A stretch of 20,387 nt of DNA from Spongospora subterranea. Lineage: Eukaryota > Endomyxa > Phytomyxea > Plasmodiophorida > Plasmodiophoridae. The notes beneath the pieces are model-generated. The model saw only the letters and a list, made by a program, of their open reading frames with translations. It was not told the DNA's origin and made no database searches. A program made the position numbers and the translations under genes. Within the stretch, counting starts at the first letter, position 1. Each line of letters starts with the position of its first letter. This document shows positions 19,745 to 20,387 of this stretch, piece by piece. The stretch lies in assembly GCA_900404475.1 (NCBI GenBank), contig OUQQ01000356.1:1-20387 (forward strand), written 5' to 3'.

Positions 19745-20387
19745 TTGAACGGAGTTGGGCTAAGCTTAGCGATGAGATGATGGAAACGAGTCTGTTTTTA
19801 TTTGGCGTCGAAGATAATGGTAAAGATAGAGCAGGGGGTACAGCGATGCGGCGAGTCTATTATGTACACGTGACACAGATATCGCAGTGGGCCTGCCTGA
19901 CTCATCGGGAGGCCAGGCATTATCACCCACAGATGAATACATACAGAGTTGCAGTGTGAGCATGCATACACCTTCGGTGTGTGGATCATGCCACCGCTGG
20001 CATCGTATACAGTATACACCGTCGGTTGAGTGTCGGTTGTATGTGAGTTGCGCCGCCTCACTCTGCCTCACTTCAAGTCGTCATTGATCAGCATTGGAAA
20101 ACAATCATATGTATGGTGGATATATTCAATTAGCCCGAGTCGTGTTCATATTTTTTTTCTGACCGCCGATTTAAACCTCTTGCGTCTCCTATCTTGTTCG
20201 ATTCCGTGTTGGCTGGAGCCATTTATATCGGCATTACATGTGAATCCATCTGCTTCCATTATTTGGATAAGTAGACAAGTCATAAAACAGGATCGTCTCC
20301 GATATTATAAGGCGCGTAATCCTTTAACAGTGCATTGACTGTCAATATTCGGTGAGCGACCGATTTTGGATCCACCTATCTTTGGTT
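19745..20387. other. Intergenic region upstream of the proteasome gene
   Basis: 643 bp to the window end. A CACGTG palindrome sits at 19867-19872, about 125 bp before the proteasome ATG, and a small GTATACAGTATAC palindrome near 20007. Open frames on both strands (for example 20030-20338) overlap one another and carry no recognisable family, so none is called. Confidence 0.4.

Noticed and set aside
19766..20338. Frames of 60-100 codons on both strands right of the proteasome gene.
   Set aside because: They overlap each other heavily, have no family resemblance, and sit where the proteasome promoter is expected.

Overview
The window looks like nuclear DNA of a fungus, most likely an early-diverging zoosporic (chytrid-type) lineage. 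The genes are protein-coding and densely packed. Almost every one is interrupted by many small GT-AG introns of about 45-60 nt, and the gene set is fungal: an Mpo1-type DUF962 protein, Qcr7, a P2C-type cation ATPase and a Pol theta/nu-type family A polymerase. The species is inferred from gene content and intron style; no marker gene in the window fixes it.

Layout. 1-2280 is repeat-rich and degenerate: a 35-bp tandem repeat at the left edge, a long inverted repeat (341-458 / 650-767) enclosing a fragment of Ty3/gypsy reverse transcriptase-RNase H, a broken gag-like stretch, and a short element with inverted ends (1682-1838). From 2689 onward the window is gene-rich. In order: a 24-exon P-type (P2C, Na+/K+-type) ATPase (+, 2689-7319); a two-exon protein with three Myb/SANT repeats and a TPR tail (-, 7539-9424); an eight-exon mitochondrial glycine-cleavage T-protein (-, 9819-11387); a gene-poor gap (11388-12580); a 17-exon family A DNA polymerase of the Pol nu/theta type (+, 12581-16024); a five-exon Mpo1/DUF962 membrane protein (-, 16070-16853); the complex III subunit Qcr7 (+, 17082-17473); an unrecognised six-exon gene (-, 17675-18663); and the 20S proteasome subunit alpha-3 (PSMA4/Pre9; -, 18760-19744). 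19745-20387 shows no gene.

The genes are housekeeping and do not form an operon-like pathway. GcvT and Qcr7 both act in mitochondria but are not adjacent. MPO1 and QCR7 are divergent and share a 228-bp promoter; the polymerase and MPO1 are convergent, with only 45 bp between stop codons. Gene models were assembled by hand: each junction was chosen to keep reading frame, GT-AG ends and family homology, and frame sums close exactly for all eight multi-exon models. Family assignments rest on recalled family motifs, not searches.

No clearly new multi-gene system is visible. The most interesting points are the Myb3-TPR fusion, the altered cation-site residues of the ATPase, a Leu in the polymerase O-helix where an aromatic is expected, the retroelement fragment framed by a 118-bp inverted repeat, and the unrecognised gene whose frame lacks an upstream ATG.
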